In this document: positions 1-9,970 of the stretch, in pieces | How the letters are laid out: the number at the start of each line of letters is the position of its first letter | How positions within the stretch are numbered: position 1 is the stretch's first letter | Assembly (NCBI RefSeq): GCF_001708505.1 | Contig: NZ_CP015992.1 | Span: 2,232,001-2,296,000 of the forward strand | Reading direction: 5' to 3' | DNA: 64,000 nt | Source: Pseudomonas sp. TCU-HL1 | GTDB lineage: Bacteria > Pseudomonadota > Gammaproteobacteria > Pseudomonadales > Pseudomonadaceae | Notes under the pieces: generated by a model | What the model was told of the DNA's origin: nothing | Seen by the model: the letters and a program-made list of their open reading frames with translations, nothing else | Databases searched by the model: none | Position numbers and translations under genes: made by a program

Positions 1-195
1 GGTGGAGGCCGATCAGCGGGCTGCGGCGGGCGGGGCTGGAGAACAGTTGCACTTCGCGAACCCGGTGACGCATGTCGATCAACTCGGCCAGGTCGACATG
101 GACGCCTTCCGCGCTGGCGGCGGGCGGAGCGAAGCCGGGCGTCGCCGGACGGCGTTTCCTGACCCGGAATTTCCAGGCCGCCGCTTTCAGGCGCA

Positions 196-196
<1 letters not shown>
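1..196 (-). CDS. DUF58 domain protein, N-terminal part (cut by window edge)
   Basis: The reading frame runs off the left edge. Its ATG (194-196) shares one base with the TGA of the upstream moxR gene, so the two are translationally coupled. The visible 65 residues start MRLKAAAWKFR and contain the REVQLFSSPARRSPL stretch typical of the start of DUF58 proteins. These are usually encoded next to MoxR ATPases. The pairing suggests a MoxR-DUF58 module, often with VWA-domain genes further on, which is outside this window. The function of the DUF58 partner is not well defined. Confidence 0.8.
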
Positions 197-1155
<959 letters not shown>

Positions 1156-1553
1156 CGATGGACTCGTTGAGCTGGCGAGAAGAGAGCTATAAGCCCTCCG
1201 GGGGTGAGGCATAACTTTAATCCAGACCAGGGCAGAGGGCCTAGAAGAGCCTGAATTCGGGCGTTGGTTCCGTGACCGGGGCGTGGTTTACATGAGCCTT
1301 ACACAGCGGCGCGAGGCGCGTACCCAGGAACGGGGGCAGCGGACGCTGCGTGAACGAATATGTCGCAGCGCCGTAAGCGCGTCGTGGCGCTCCCTCGTTA
1401 AGCTTTCGCGGCAATGGTGACCGCCGGGTCGCAGTTGTTCCCCGGCGCTCGCCCGGAGCAGGGCCGCACTGCCCGGATCGACCTGTGGCCCTTTCTCCGC
1501 CTGTAAGCGTTCTACGCTTAAACCCAACAAAATGAGCCTAGCGGAGCACAACC
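1156..1553. other. Intergenic region between divergent moxR and gdhB
   Basis: About 400 bp between two divergently transcribed genes, so it must hold both promoters. I see no convincing ORF, repeat or strong consensus promoter. A GGAG Shine-Dalgarno sits seven bases before the gdhB ATG. Confidence 0.5.
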
Positions 1554-4500
1554 ATGGCGTTCTTCACGGCGGCCAGCAAAGCCGACTTCCAGCACCAACT
1601 GCAAGCGGCCCTGGCGCAGCACGTCAGCGAACAGGCATTGCCACAAGTAGCACTGTTCGCCGAACAATTCTTCGGCATCATTTCGCTCGACGAACTGACT
1701 CAGCGCCGGTTGTCCGACCTGGTCGGCTGCACCCTCTCATCCTGGCGCCTTGTTGAGCGCTTCGACCCCGCCAGCCCTGAAGTCCGGGTGTTCAACCCCG
1801 ACTACGAGAAACACGGCTGGCAGTCCACTCACACTGCCGTGGAAGTGCTGCACCCTGACATCCCCTTCCTGGTGGATTCGGTGCGCATGGAGCTGAACCG
1901 TCGCGGCTACAGTATCCACACCCTGCAGAACAACGTCATCAGCGTGCGCCGCAATGCCAAGGGCGAGCTGCTGGAAGTCCTGCCCAAGGGCACCCAGGGC
2001 AAGGATGTGTGCCAGGAATCGCTGATGTTCCTGGAGATCGACCGCTGCGCCAACAATGGCGCGATGAAGACTCTGGAGAAAGCCCTGCTGGAAGTGCTGG
2101 GCGAAGTCCGCGTCACCGTGGCCGACTTCAAGCCGATGAAGGCCAAGGCCCAGGAACTGCTGGCCTGGCTGGACAAGGCCAAGCTCAAGGTCGATGGCGA
2201 AGAGCTCAAGGAAGTAAAGGTCTTCATGGACTGGCTCCTGGACGACCACTTCACCTTCCTCGGCTATGAAGAATTTACCGTGGCCGACGACAAGAACGGC
2301 GGTCACCTCGTTTACGACGAGAAGTCCCTGCTGGGCGTTTCCCGCCTGCGTCGCGGCGGCCTGAAGAAAGACGACCTGCACATCGAGGCAGAGGCCCTGG
2401 CTTACCTGCGTGAACCCAATCTGCTGTCCTTCGCCAAGGCGGCCGAGCCGAGCCGCGTGCATCGCCCGGCCTACCCGGACTTCGTGTCCATCCGTGAGCT
2501 GGACGCCAAGGGCAAGGTGATCAAGGAGTGCCGCTTCATGGGCCTCTACACCTCCGCCGTCTACGCCGAGAGCGTGTGGCAGATTCCGTACATCCGCCGC
2601 AAGGTCGCGGAAATCCAGCACCGTTCCGGCTTCGACGCCAAGGCCCACCTGGGCAAGGAGCTGACCCAGGTACTGGAAGTGCTGCCGCGCGACGACCTGT
2701 TCCAGACCCCGGTGGACGATCTGTTCTCCACTGCCATGTCCATCGTGCAGATGCAGGAACGCAACAAGATCCGCCTGTTCCTGCGTCGCGACCCCTATGG
2801 CCGCTTCGCCTATGCGCTGGCCTACGTGCCGCGCGATGTCTACTCCACTGAAACCCGTCTGAAGATCCAGCAGATCCTGATGGAGCGCCTGCAGGCCAGT
2901 GACTGCGAGTTCTGGACCTTCTTCTCCGAGTCCGTGCTGGCGCGCGTGCAGTTCATCCTGCGCCTGGACCCGAAGAACAAACTGAACGTTGACATTGCGC
3001 TGCTGGAGAAAGAAGTCATCCAGGCCTGCCGCTCGTGGAAAGACGACTACGCCAGCCTGGTCAATGAAAGCTTCGGCGAAGGGCAGGGCACCCGTGTGCT
3101 GGTCGACTTCCCGAAGGGTTTCCCAGCCGGCTACCGCGAGCGCTTCGCCCCGCACTCGGCGGTGGTGGACATGCAGCACCTGTTCAGCCTGTCTGAAGAG
3201 CGCCCGCTGGTGATGAGCTTCTACCAGCCGCTGGCCCAGGGCGAGCAGCAGCTGCATTGCAAGCTGTATCACGCCGATACCCCGCTGGCCCTGTCCGATG
3301 TATTGCCGATCCTGGAAAACCTCGGCCTGCGCGTACTGGGCGAGTTCCCGTACCGCCTGAACCGGGCGGACGGCCGCCAATACTGGATTCACGACTTCGC
3401 CTTCACCAGCGCCCTGGGTGACGACGTCGACATCCAGGAACTGAACGACACCCTGCAGGACGCCTTCGTGCATATCGTCGGTGGCCATGCCGAGAACGAC
3501 GCCTTCAACCGCCTGGTGCTGACTGCTTCCATGCCCTGGCGCGATGTCGCCCTGCTGCGTGCCTATGCGCGCTACCTGAAGCAGATCCGCCTGGGCTTCG
3601 ACCTGTCCTACATCGCCAGCACCCTGCTGAATCACGCCAACATCGCAAAGGAACTGGTGCGTCTGTTCAAGACCCGCTTCTACCTGGCGCGCAAACTGGC
3701 CGCAGACGACCTGGAAGACAAACAGCAGAAGCTGGAGCACGCCATCCTCGGCGAGCTGGATAACGTCGCCGTGCTCAACGAAGACCGCATCCTGCGTCGC
3801 TACCTGGACCTGATCAAGGCGACCCTGCGCACCAACTTCTACCAGCCCGACGCGGCCGGTCAGAACAAGTCCTACTTCAGCTTCAAGCTGAGCCCGCGCC
3901 TGATCCCCGACATCCCGCGCCCGGTGCCCAAGTTCGAAATCTTCGTCTACTGCCCGCGTGTCGAAGGCGTACACCTGCGCTTCGGCGACGTGGCCCGTGG
4001 CGGCCTGCGCTGGTCCGATCGCGAAGAAGACTTCCGCACCGAAGTGCTGGGCCTGGTGAAGGCGCAGCAGGTGAAGAACGCGGTGATCGTGCCCATGGGT
4101 GCCAAGGGTGGTTTCATCCCCCGTCGCCTGCCGGTGGGTGGCACCCGTGATGACATCCAGGCCGAAGCCATTGCCTGCTACCGCCTCTTCATCTCCGGCC
4201 TGCTGGACGTCACCGACAACCTCAAGGAAGGTAAGGTGGTGCCGCCGGCCAACGTGGTACGCCACGACGCCGACGACCCCTACCTGGTGGTGGCGGCCGA
4301 CAAGGGCACCGCGACCTTCTCCGACATCGCCAACGGCATTGCCCAGGAATACGGCTTCTGGCTGGGCGACGCCTTCGCCTCCGGTGGCTCGGCTGGCTAC
4401 GACCACAAGGGCATGGGCATCACCGCCAAGGGCGGCTGGGTGTCGGTGCAGCGGCATTTCCGCGAGCGCGGCATCGATGTGCAGAAGGACCACGTGACCG

Positions 4501-6416
4501 TGATCGGTATCGGCGACATGGCCGGCGACGTGTTCGGCAACGGCTTGCTGCTGTCGGACAAACTGCAGCTGGTGGCCGCCTTCAACCACATGCACATCTT
4601 CATCGACCCGAACCCGGACGCCGCGTCCAGCTTCACTGAGCGCAAGCGCATGTTCGACCTGCCGCGTTCGTCCTGGGCCGACTACGACGCCAAGCTGATC
4701 TCCGAAGGCGGCGGCATCTTCCTGCGCAGCGCCAAGAGCATCGCCATCAGCCCGCAGATGCAGCAGCGTTTCGACATCGAAGCGGACAAGCTGACTCCGA
4801 CCGAACTGCTCAATGCCCTGCTGAAGGCACCGGTCGACCTGCTCTGGAACGGCGGCATCGGCACCTACGTCAAGGCCAGCAGCGAAAGCCACGCCGACGT
4901 GGGCGACAAGGCCAACGACGCCCTGCGCGTGGACGGCCGTGAGCTGCGCGCCAAGGTAGTGGGCGAGGGCGGCAACCTCGGCATGACCCAACTGGGCCGC
5001 GTCGAATACGGTCTCAACGGTGGCGCCAGCAACACTGACTTCATCGACAACGCCGGCGGTGTGGACTGCTCGGACCATGAGGTCAACATCAAGATCCTGC
5101 TCAACGAAATCGTGGCCAATGGCGACATGACCGGCAAACAGCGCAACAAGCTGCTGGCCGAGATGACCGATGACGTGGGCAACCTGGTGCTGGGCAACAA
5201 CTACAAGCAGACCCAGGCGCTGTCCCTGGCGCAACGCCGCGCTCGCGAGAAGATCGGCGAATACAAGCGCCTGATCGCCGCCCTGGAAGCCGCTGGCAAG
5301 CTGGACCGTGGCCTGGAGTTCCTGCCGCCCGACGAGGAGCTGAACGAGCGTATCGCCGGTGGCCAGGGCCTGACCCGTCCGGAGCTGTCGGTGCTGATCT
5401 CCTACAGCAAGATCGATCTCAAGGAATCCTTGCTGAAATCCCTGGTGCCGGACGACGACTACCTGGCCCAGGAGATGGAAACCGCCTTCCCGGCGCGGCT
5501 GGCCGAGACCTTTGGCGAGTCCATGCGTCGCCACCGCCTGAAGCGCGAAATCATCAGCACCCAGATCGCCAACGACCTGGTCAACCATATGGGTATCACC
5601 TTCGTGCAGCGCCTGAAGGAGTCCACCGGCATGAGCGCGGCCAACGTGGCAGGCGCCTATGTGGTGGTGCGTGATGTGTTCCGCCTGCCGCACTGGTGGC
5701 AACAGGTCGAGGCACTGGACTACAAGGTCCCGGCCGAGCTGCAGCTGACCCTGATGGACGAGCTGATGCGCCTGGGTCGCCGTGCTACCCGCTGGTTCCT
5801 GCGCAGCCGTCGTGAAGACCAGAACGCCGCCCGCGACGTCAACCACTTCGGCCCGCGTGTGGAGGCCCTGGCCGGTCGCCTGGATGAGCTGCTCGAAGGT
5901 CCGTCCCGCGAGCAGTGGCTGGCGCGCTTCCAGTCCTATGTCGAAGCGGGTGCTCCCGAGGATCTGGCCCGTGTCGTGGCAGGCACCAGCCACCTCTACA
6001 CCCTGCTGCCGATCATCGAAGCGTCGGACGTCACCGGCAAGGACACCGCCGAAGTCGCGGCTGCCTACTTCGCCGTTGGCGGGGCCCTGGACCTGTCGTG
6101 GTACTTGCAGCAGATCACCAGCCTGCCGGTGGAAAACAACTGGCAAGCCCTGGCGCGGGAAGCCTTCCGCGACGACCTGGACTGGCAGCAGCGGGCGATC
6201 ACCATCTCCGTGTTGCAGATGAACAATGGCCCGGTCGACATCGAGGAGCGTGTGGCACTGTGGCTGGACCAGCACCGCGCCCTGGTGGAGCGCTGGAAGG
6301 TCATGCTGGTCGAACTGCGTGCCGCTACCACCACTGACTACGCCATGTACGCGGTTGCCAACCGTGAGCTCATGGACCTCGCCCAGAGTGGCCAGCACGG
6401 GGTGTGTATTCCCTGA
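1554..6416 (+). CDS. gdhB: NAD-specific glutamate dehydrogenase, large (about 180 kDa) class
   Basis: A 1620-residue protein matching the giant NAD-dependent GDH class of Pseudomonas, which oxidises glutamate to 2-oxoglutarate plus ammonia in amino-acid catabolism. The N-terminal 700 residues are the regulatory region of this class. The catalytic core begins near residue 730. The lysine-bearing PMGAKGGF motif lies near residue 850, followed by VVAADKGTATFSD and GIGDMAGDVFGNGLL of the NAD-binding part. The C-terminal 350 residues are helical. The start is fixed by a GGAG seven bases upstream of ATG. It is monocistronic, with a hairpin terminator 33 bp after the stop. A long opposite-strand open frame (1737-6398) is a codon-bias shadow. 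Confidence 0.96.
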   Translation: MAFFTAASKADFQHQLQAALAQHVSEQALPQVALFAEQFFGIISLDELTQRRLSDLVGCTLSSWRLVERFDPASPEVRVFNPDYEKHGWQSTHTAVEVLHPDIPFLVDSVRMELNRRGYSIHTLQNNVISVRRNAKGELLEVLPKGTQGKDVCQESLMFLEIDRCANNGAMKTLEKALLEVLGEVRVTVADFKPMKAKAQELLAWLDKAKLKVDGEELKEVKVFMDWLLDDHFTFLGYEEFTVADDKNGGHLVYDEKSLLGVSRLRRGGLKKDDLHIEAEALAYLREPNLLSFAKAAEPSRVHRPAYPDFVSIRELDAKGKVIKECRFMGLYTSAVYAESVWQIPYIRRKVAEIQHRSGFDAKAHLGKELTQVLEVLPRDDLFQTPVDDLFSTAMSIVQMQERNKIRLFLRRDPYGRFAYALAYVPRDVYSTETRLKIQQILMERLQASDCEFWTFFSESVLARVQFILRLDPKNKLNVDIALLEKEVIQACRSWKDDYASLVNESFGEGQGTRVLVDFPKGFPAGYRERFAPHSAVVDMQHLFSLSEERPLVMSFYQPLAQGEQQLHCKLYHADTPLALSDVLPILENLGLRVLGEFPYRLNRADGRQYWIHDFAFTSALGDDVDIQELNDTLQDAFVHIVGGHAENDAFNRLVLTASMPWRDVALLRAYARYLKQIRLGFDLSYIASTLLNHANIAKELVRLFKTRFYLARKLAADDLEDKQQKLEHAILGELDNVAVLNEDRILRRYLDLIKATLRTNFYQPDAAGQNKSYFSFKLSPRLIPDIPRPVPKFEIFVYCPRVEGVHLRFGDVARGGLRWSDREEDFRTEVLGLVKAQQVKNAVIVPMGAKGGFIPRRLPVGGTRDDIQAEAIACYRLFISGLLDVTDNLKEGKVVPPANVVRHDADDPYLVVAADKGTATFSDIANGIAQEYGFWLGDAFASGGSAGYDHKGMGITAKGGWVSVQRHFRERGIDVQKDHVTVIGIGDMAGDVFGNGLLLSDKLQLVAAFNHMHIFIDPNPDAASSFTERKRMFDLPRSSWADYDAKLISEGGGIFLRSAKSIAISPQMQQRFDIEADKLTPTELLNALLKAPVDLLWNGGIGTYVKASSESHADVGDKANDALRVDGRELRAKVVGEGGNLGMTQLGRVEYGLNGGASNTDFIDNAGGVDCSDHEVNIKILLNEIVANGDMTGKQRNKLLAEMTDDVGNLVLGNNYKQTQALSLAQRRAREKIGEYKRLIAALEAAGKLDRGLEFLPPDEELNERIAGGQGLTRPELSVLISYSKIDLKESLLKSLVPDDDYLAQEMETAFPARLAETFGESMRRHRLKREIISTQIANDLVNHMGITFVQRLKESTGMSAANVAGAYVVVRDVFRLPHWWQQVEALDYKVPAELQLTLMDELMRLGRRATRWFLRSRREDQNAARDVNHFGPRVEALAGRLDELLEGPSREQWLARFQSYVEAGAPEDLARVVAGTSHLYTLLPIIEASDVTGKDTAEVAAAYFAVGGALDLSWYLQQITSLPVENNWQALAREAFRDDLDWQQRAITISVLQMNNGPVDIEERVALWLDQHRALVERWKVMLVELRAATTTDYAMYAVANRELMDLAQSGQHGVCIP

Positions 6417-6448
6417 TCCCCGTGACGCTGTAGATTTTTAGTGCTCTC

Positions 6449-6474
6449 AGCCCTGCTCACGCGGGGCTTTTTTT
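6449..6474 (+). terminator. Rho-independent terminator of gdhB
   Basis: AGCCC and GGGCT arms (6449-6453, 6464-6468) form a short GC-rich stem followed by a run of seven T, just downstream of the gdhB stop. Confidence 0.75.
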
Positions 6475-6546
6475 GTGCGCGAGATGAGTAATGGGCTCTG
6501 TCTGTGACGATTCGAGTCAGCGAACCAGCAGGATGCTGCTGGTCCC

Positions 6547-6621
6547 GTAGGGTGCGCCACGCGCACCGGGAGACAGACTCGGAGTCGCCACCATCGCCGC
6601 GGTGCGCATGGCGCACCCTAC
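6547..6621. repeat. Inverted repeat with 21-bp arms (GTAGGGTGCGC family)
   Basis: Arms at 6547-6567 and 6601-6621 are reverse complements with one mismatch. Each arm is itself near-palindromic (GGTGCGCATGGCGCACC). A third half-copy lies at 6787-6804. This is an extragenic palindromic repeat of the kind scattered through Pseudomonas intergenic DNA. No gene is visible in 6475-6889. Confidence 0.7.
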
Positions 6622-6723
6622 TGCTGGGCACGGTGGCGGAGATCAGCCGGGTGCTGCGTGTGAGGATGGCCCCCTTATTGGGGGCCAAAAGCAAGTCTAC
6701 GTTCTACGAACGTGGATGTTTAC

Positions 6724-6745
6724 TCGCGAATGAATTCGCTCCTAC
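6724..6745. repeat. REP-like element (TCGCGAATGAATTCGCTCCTAC)
   Basis: A single copy of a palindromic element whose core GCGAATGAATTCGC recurs in this window at about 17,250, 54,065, 54,130 and 60,145, always between genes. The trailing CTCCTAC or CTCCCAC end is also shared. Confidence 0.75.
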
Positions 6746-6889
6746 AGGGAATTGGGTCACGACTATCCCTCATCTCAAGCCGAACCGGTGCGCATGGCGC
6801 ATCCTTCGGTGTGGCGTGCCGAGGTTTTAGCCAGACCGGTCACATTAGGCCCAGGCCGGGATGGGATGGCGCGATGAGTGCGGTGTTTC

Positions 6890-7777
6890 TCAGGCCCCAG
6901 CGGTCTGGCGCAGTGCCTGCAGATACCGCACCACATCCGCCGCCCCCGCCAGGCGCAGGCCTTCGCCCAGGGCGGTGGCCTCGGCGTGCTTCTTTGGCAG
7001 CAGGATGAACTCCTGGGCGCCGGCGTTGCGCAGGAACGTCAGGCGCGAATAGGGAATGCCACCATCCAGCAAAAGGCCCATGAACGCCGGGTCGCTCCAG
7101 GCCTGAACGGGCATCGCCAGCATGTGATAGCGGTCGTTCAGTAGGCCAAGCCCGCTGGCGTCGAGGTGGTAGTCGGTAATGTCGGCGGGGAGGGTGGCTT
7201 CCAACTCGCGCAGTCGCGCATAAGCGATGGAGGCGGCGAAGGCTTCGGCGTGCTGTTCACCGCTCCAGAACACCCGCTTGCCGTACCAGTTGGCCCGGCA
7301 CAGGCTGATGGGCGCGCCGGCGAGGAAGCGCGGCAGCGGCAGGCTGATGGCCTTGATGAAGTCCTTGTAGCTGATGATTCGAACCTTGCGGCTATGCAGA
7401 CCGGCCAGGTAGTCCTCGAAGCTGGGGGAGGGGGGCGGTTCATGCTCGCTGCCGCAGAGGCCGTCGACCTGGCGCAGGTCGAAACTGGAAAGTTGCTGTT
7501 CGCTCCGCTTTACGACGCTTACCAGTACGGCGTGGGCATCGGCCTTATCTTCCTGCACCGGCCCGGACAGGGCGCTGCGCGGCAGCTCCACTAGCCTTTG
7601 AAGGGGCGGGCCGGCTTGCCACCAGATGGTTTCCTGGGGTTGCGGCAGTGGCTGGAAGGGGAGGCGCAGCTGGCTGGCTTTTTCCAGTACCCGGCGCGGT
7701 GTCTTGCCAATACCGAAGCGCTGGGCGATGGCAGCCAGGCGGGTGGTCAAGGGGGGTGGTGGCTGCATCTCACTCAT
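6890..7777 (-). CDS. Conserved hypothetical protein, DUF6685-like
   Basis: A 295-residue protein with no signal peptide or membrane segment. I recognise it as a Pseudomonas conserved hypothetical resembling DUF6685: an N-terminal basic segment, a central EDYLAGLHSRKVRIISYKDF stretch, and a C-terminal NDRYHMLAMPVQAWSDP motif. Function is unknown. The ATG at 7777 has a GGGAG 11 to 12 bases upstream. It is divergent from the DUF2835 gene. The identification is from memory of family members and not from a search. Confidence 0.7.
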   Translation of the reverse strand: MSEMQPPPPLTTRLAAIAQRFGIGKTPRRVLEKASQLRLPFQPLPQPQETIWWQAGPPLQRLVELPRSALSGPVQEDKADAHAVLVSVVKRSEQQLSSFDLRQVDGLCGSEHEPPPSPSFEDYLAGLHSRKVRIISYKDFIKAISLPLPRFLAGAPISLCRANWYGKRVFWSGEQHAEAFAASIAYARLRELEATLPADITDYHLDASGLGLLNDRYHMLAMPVQAWSDPAFMGLLLDGGIPYSRLTFLRNAGAQEFILLPKKHAEATALGEGLRLAGAADVVRYLQALRQTAGA

Positions 7778-7924
7778 GGCCTGAATACTCCCGGGTCACG
7801 GGTGGCAGTGTGGCAGAGGGCTGCCGGCCACGCACGCCGGGCGTCGCACAAATCCGCTTGGCGGGGAAGGTGAGTGCACAGGCGGTGTGGCAGAATTCTG
7901 CTCTTCATTGTCGAGGATGCCTCC

Positions 7925-8146
7925 ATGCCCAGCCTGGTGCTGGATATTTCCCTGACTGCCGACGAATTCCGGGCAGTCTATCAAGGTCGAGCCAATCGCG
8001 TGTTGCTGCGCAGCCGTGACGGCCGCAAGGTCAGCTTGCCGGCCCATCACCTGCGCCCGCATCTGGGGCATTCCGGCGTGTGCGGTACCTTCGAGCTGGA
8101 ATTCTCCAGCACCGGCAAGCTGCTCAACCTGCGGCGCCTCGCCTGA
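7925..8146 (+). CDS. Small DUF2835 family protein
   Basis: A 73-residue protein. The start is placed at the ATG at 7925 (MPSLVLDISLTADEF), preceded by GAGG with good spacing. An upstream in-frame start at 7874 gives an unlikely cysteine- and arginine-rich leader. The sequence has features of DUF2835: the YQGRANRVLLRSRDGRKVSL segment and a basic C-terminus. Function is unknown. It lies just upstream of pyrD in the same orientation (58 bp gap). Confidence 0.75.
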   Translation: MPSLVLDISLTADEFRAVYQGRANRVLLRSRDGRKVSLPAHHLRPHLGHSGVCGTFELEFSSTGKLLNLRRLA

Positions 8147-8203
8147 CGGGGGCTGCGCGGCTATAATCGCCGACCCATCCCGCCGATCGATGCCCGACCG
8201 ACC

Positions 8204-9229
8204 ATGTACAAACTGGCCCGAGAGCTGCTCTTCTCCCTGTCCCCGGAAACTTCCCACGAACTGTCTATCGACCTTATCGGGGCCGGTGGCCGTCTCGGTC
8301 TCAATCGTTTGCTGAGCAAGGCGCCTGCGAGCCTGCCTGTGAAAGTGATGGGGCTGGAGTTCCCCAATCCGGTGGGCCTGGCGGCCGGCCTGGACAAGAA
8401 CGGCGATGCCATCGACGGCTTCGCCCAACTGGGTTTCGGCTTCGTCGAGATCGGCACCGTGACCCCGCGCCCGCAGCCGGGCAACCCCAAGCCGCGCCTG
8501 TTCCGCCTGCCCCAGGCGGAAGCGATCATCAACCGCATGGGCTTCAACAATCTGGGCGTCGACCACCTGCTGGCGCGGGTTCGCGCCGCCAGCTACGACG
8601 GCGTGTTGGGCATCAACATCGGCAAGAATTTCGATACGCCCGTCGAGCGCGCCGTGGACGATTACCTGATTTGCCTGGACAAGGTCTACGCCCATGCCAG
8701 CTACGTGACGGTGAACGTCAGCTCGCCGAACACCCCGGGCCTGCGTAGCCTGCAGTTCGGCGATTCACTGAACCAGTTGCTGGAAGCCTTGCGCGTCCGC
8801 CAGGAGAGCCTGGCTGCTCAGCACGGCAAGCATGTGCCGCTGGCCATCAAGATCGCCCCGGACATGACCGACGAAGAAACCGCCATGGTTGCCAAGTCGC
8901 TGCTGGAGAGCGGCATGGATGCGGTCATCGCCACCAATACCACCCTCGGCCGCGAAGGCGTCGAAGGCCTGCCATATGGCGACGAAGCGGGTGGCCTCTC
9001 CGGTGCACCGGTGCGTGACAAGAGCACCCACACGGTGAAAGTGCTGGCGGGTGAGCTCGGCGGTCGCTTGCCTATCATCGCGGTGGGGGGGATTACCGAG
9101 GGCCAGCATGCGGCGGAGAAGATCGCTGCGGGCGCCAGCCTGGTGCAGGTCTACTCGGGCTTCATCTACAAGGGGCCGGCGCTGATTCGTGAAGCGGTGG
9201 ATGCGATTGCCGGGTTGCCGAAGGTTTGA
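8204..9229 (+). CDS. pyrD: Dihydroorotate dehydrogenase (quinone), class 2
   Basis: A 341-residue class 2 DHODH, the membrane-associated flavoenzyme that oxidises dihydroorotate to orotate with quinone in pyrimidine biosynthesis. The N-terminal helical segment (MYKLARELLFSLSPETSHEL) is the quinone and membrane-binding extension that defines class 2. The FMN barrel shows GLAAGLDKNGD, NRMGFNNLG, NVSSPNTPGLR with the catalytic serine region, AIKIAPDMTDEE, and the phosphate-binding IIAVGGI and GASLVQVYSGFIY motifs. Length is normal. The Shine-Dalgarno is weak. Confidence 0.97.
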   Translation: MYKLARELLFSLSPETSHELSIDLIGAGGRLGLNRLLSKAPASLPVKVMGLEFPNPVGLAAGLDKNGDAIDGFAQLGFGFVEIGTVTPRPQPGNPKPRLFRLPQAEAIINRMGFNNLGVDHLLARVRAASYDGVLGINIGKNFDTPVERAVDDYLICLDKVYAHASYVTVNVSSPNTPGLRSLQFGDSLNQLLEALRVRQESLAAQHGKHVPLAIKIAPDMTDEETAMVAKSLLESGMDAVIATNTTLGREGVEGLPYGDEAGGLSGAPVRDKSTHTVKVLAGELGGRLPIIAVGGITEGQHAAEKIAAGASLVQVYSGFIYKGPALIREAVDAIAGLPKV

Positions 9230-9234
9230 GCCCA

Positions 9235-9262
9235 ATAAAAAGGGCTCCCTCTAAGGGAGCCC
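9235..9262 (-). terminator. Terminator of rmf (also faces pyrD)
   Basis: GGGCTCCC (9242-9249) pairs with GGGAGCCC (9255-9262). Read on the minus strand the hairpin is followed by TTTTTATT, so it terminates rmf. It also lies just behind the pyrD stop. Confidence 0.75.
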
Positions 9263-9321
9263 CTGGGCTTGCGCCCGCCGCCCGGATGGGGCGTGCTTGG
9301 TGAAGTCGGTGTGATTCTGAA

Positions 9322-9537
9322 TCAGCCGACGGCGTGGAGTTCGTTCAGACGGTGAATACCGGCGGTGCCGGTGAGGCCATCCCAGTTATCGCCACGGCCT
9401 TCGCGCCAACCATTGATCCAGGCTTGCCGTGTGGTGGGATGGGTGAAAGGACAAAGATCGCGGGATTTGCCGTTGATGCCGTGCTGATAGCCGCGCAAGA
9501 ATGCTCGTTCCATCGGATCACGCTTAAGTCTTCTCAT
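9322..9537 (-). CDS. rmf: Ribosome modulation factor
   Basis: A 71-residue basic protein matching Rmf, which binds stationary-phase 70S ribosomes and promotes their dimerisation into inactive 100S particles. Conserved features are MRRLKRDPMERAF at the start, the GYQHGINGKSRDLCPF segment and RQAWINGWREGRGDNW. Length is as expected for Pseudomonas, longer than the enterobacterial protein at its C-terminus. It is divergent from rlmKL. Confidence 0.95.
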   Translation of the reverse strand: MRRLKRDPMERAFLRGYQHGINGKSRDLCPFTHPTTRQAWINGWREGRGDNWDGLTGTAGIHRLNELHAVG

Positions 9538-9970
9538 AGGGTGTAGCCCTCATTTGTTGACTGTTATGTCCATTGGTTCCAATGGCGGAACCTGGCAGAA
9601 AATGCTCTGCCATCGATGGCTCGTTGCCGGCGTGACGGGCCATCATCCGCCGCCATTGCGGCGACGGGTTAAGCTGAGTTCTAACCAATGCCCCCTGGCA
9701 TGTGAATGATCGTTTTGTCATAAGGACGTAACTTGATGGTGGCAAAGGCCATAAGCCGCAGGAAACGTTTTTTGTCACTTTTCGGTCTAACCCCCGTGGT
9801 TTCGGGGCTGGCCAGAGAAATGATGTCGTTGTGCTATTCCATTTGGCGCACGAATCAAAGACTTTTTCATTCCGACGAAGGGCCGTTCTGCGACCTTACG
9901 TCACACATTTTCTTACCGCACAGAGCCTGTCCTGTGCCGCTGATCGCCTCTGAAGGCCCTGGATTCCCCC
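9538..9970. other. Intergenic region between rmf and rlmKL
   Basis: About 430 bp with both divergent promoters. It is AT-rich compared with its neighbours, as expected for the promoter of a growth-phase-controlled gene such as rmf. A frame opening at 9733 runs into rlmKL out of register and does not look like a protein, so I leave it uncalled. Confidence 0.45.

Noticed and set aside
1737..6398. A 1553-codon open frame opposite gdhB
   Set aside because: It mirrors gdhB codon structure in GC-rich DNA, has histidine- and glutamine-rich low-complexity content and no start signals. It is a shadow of the real gene.
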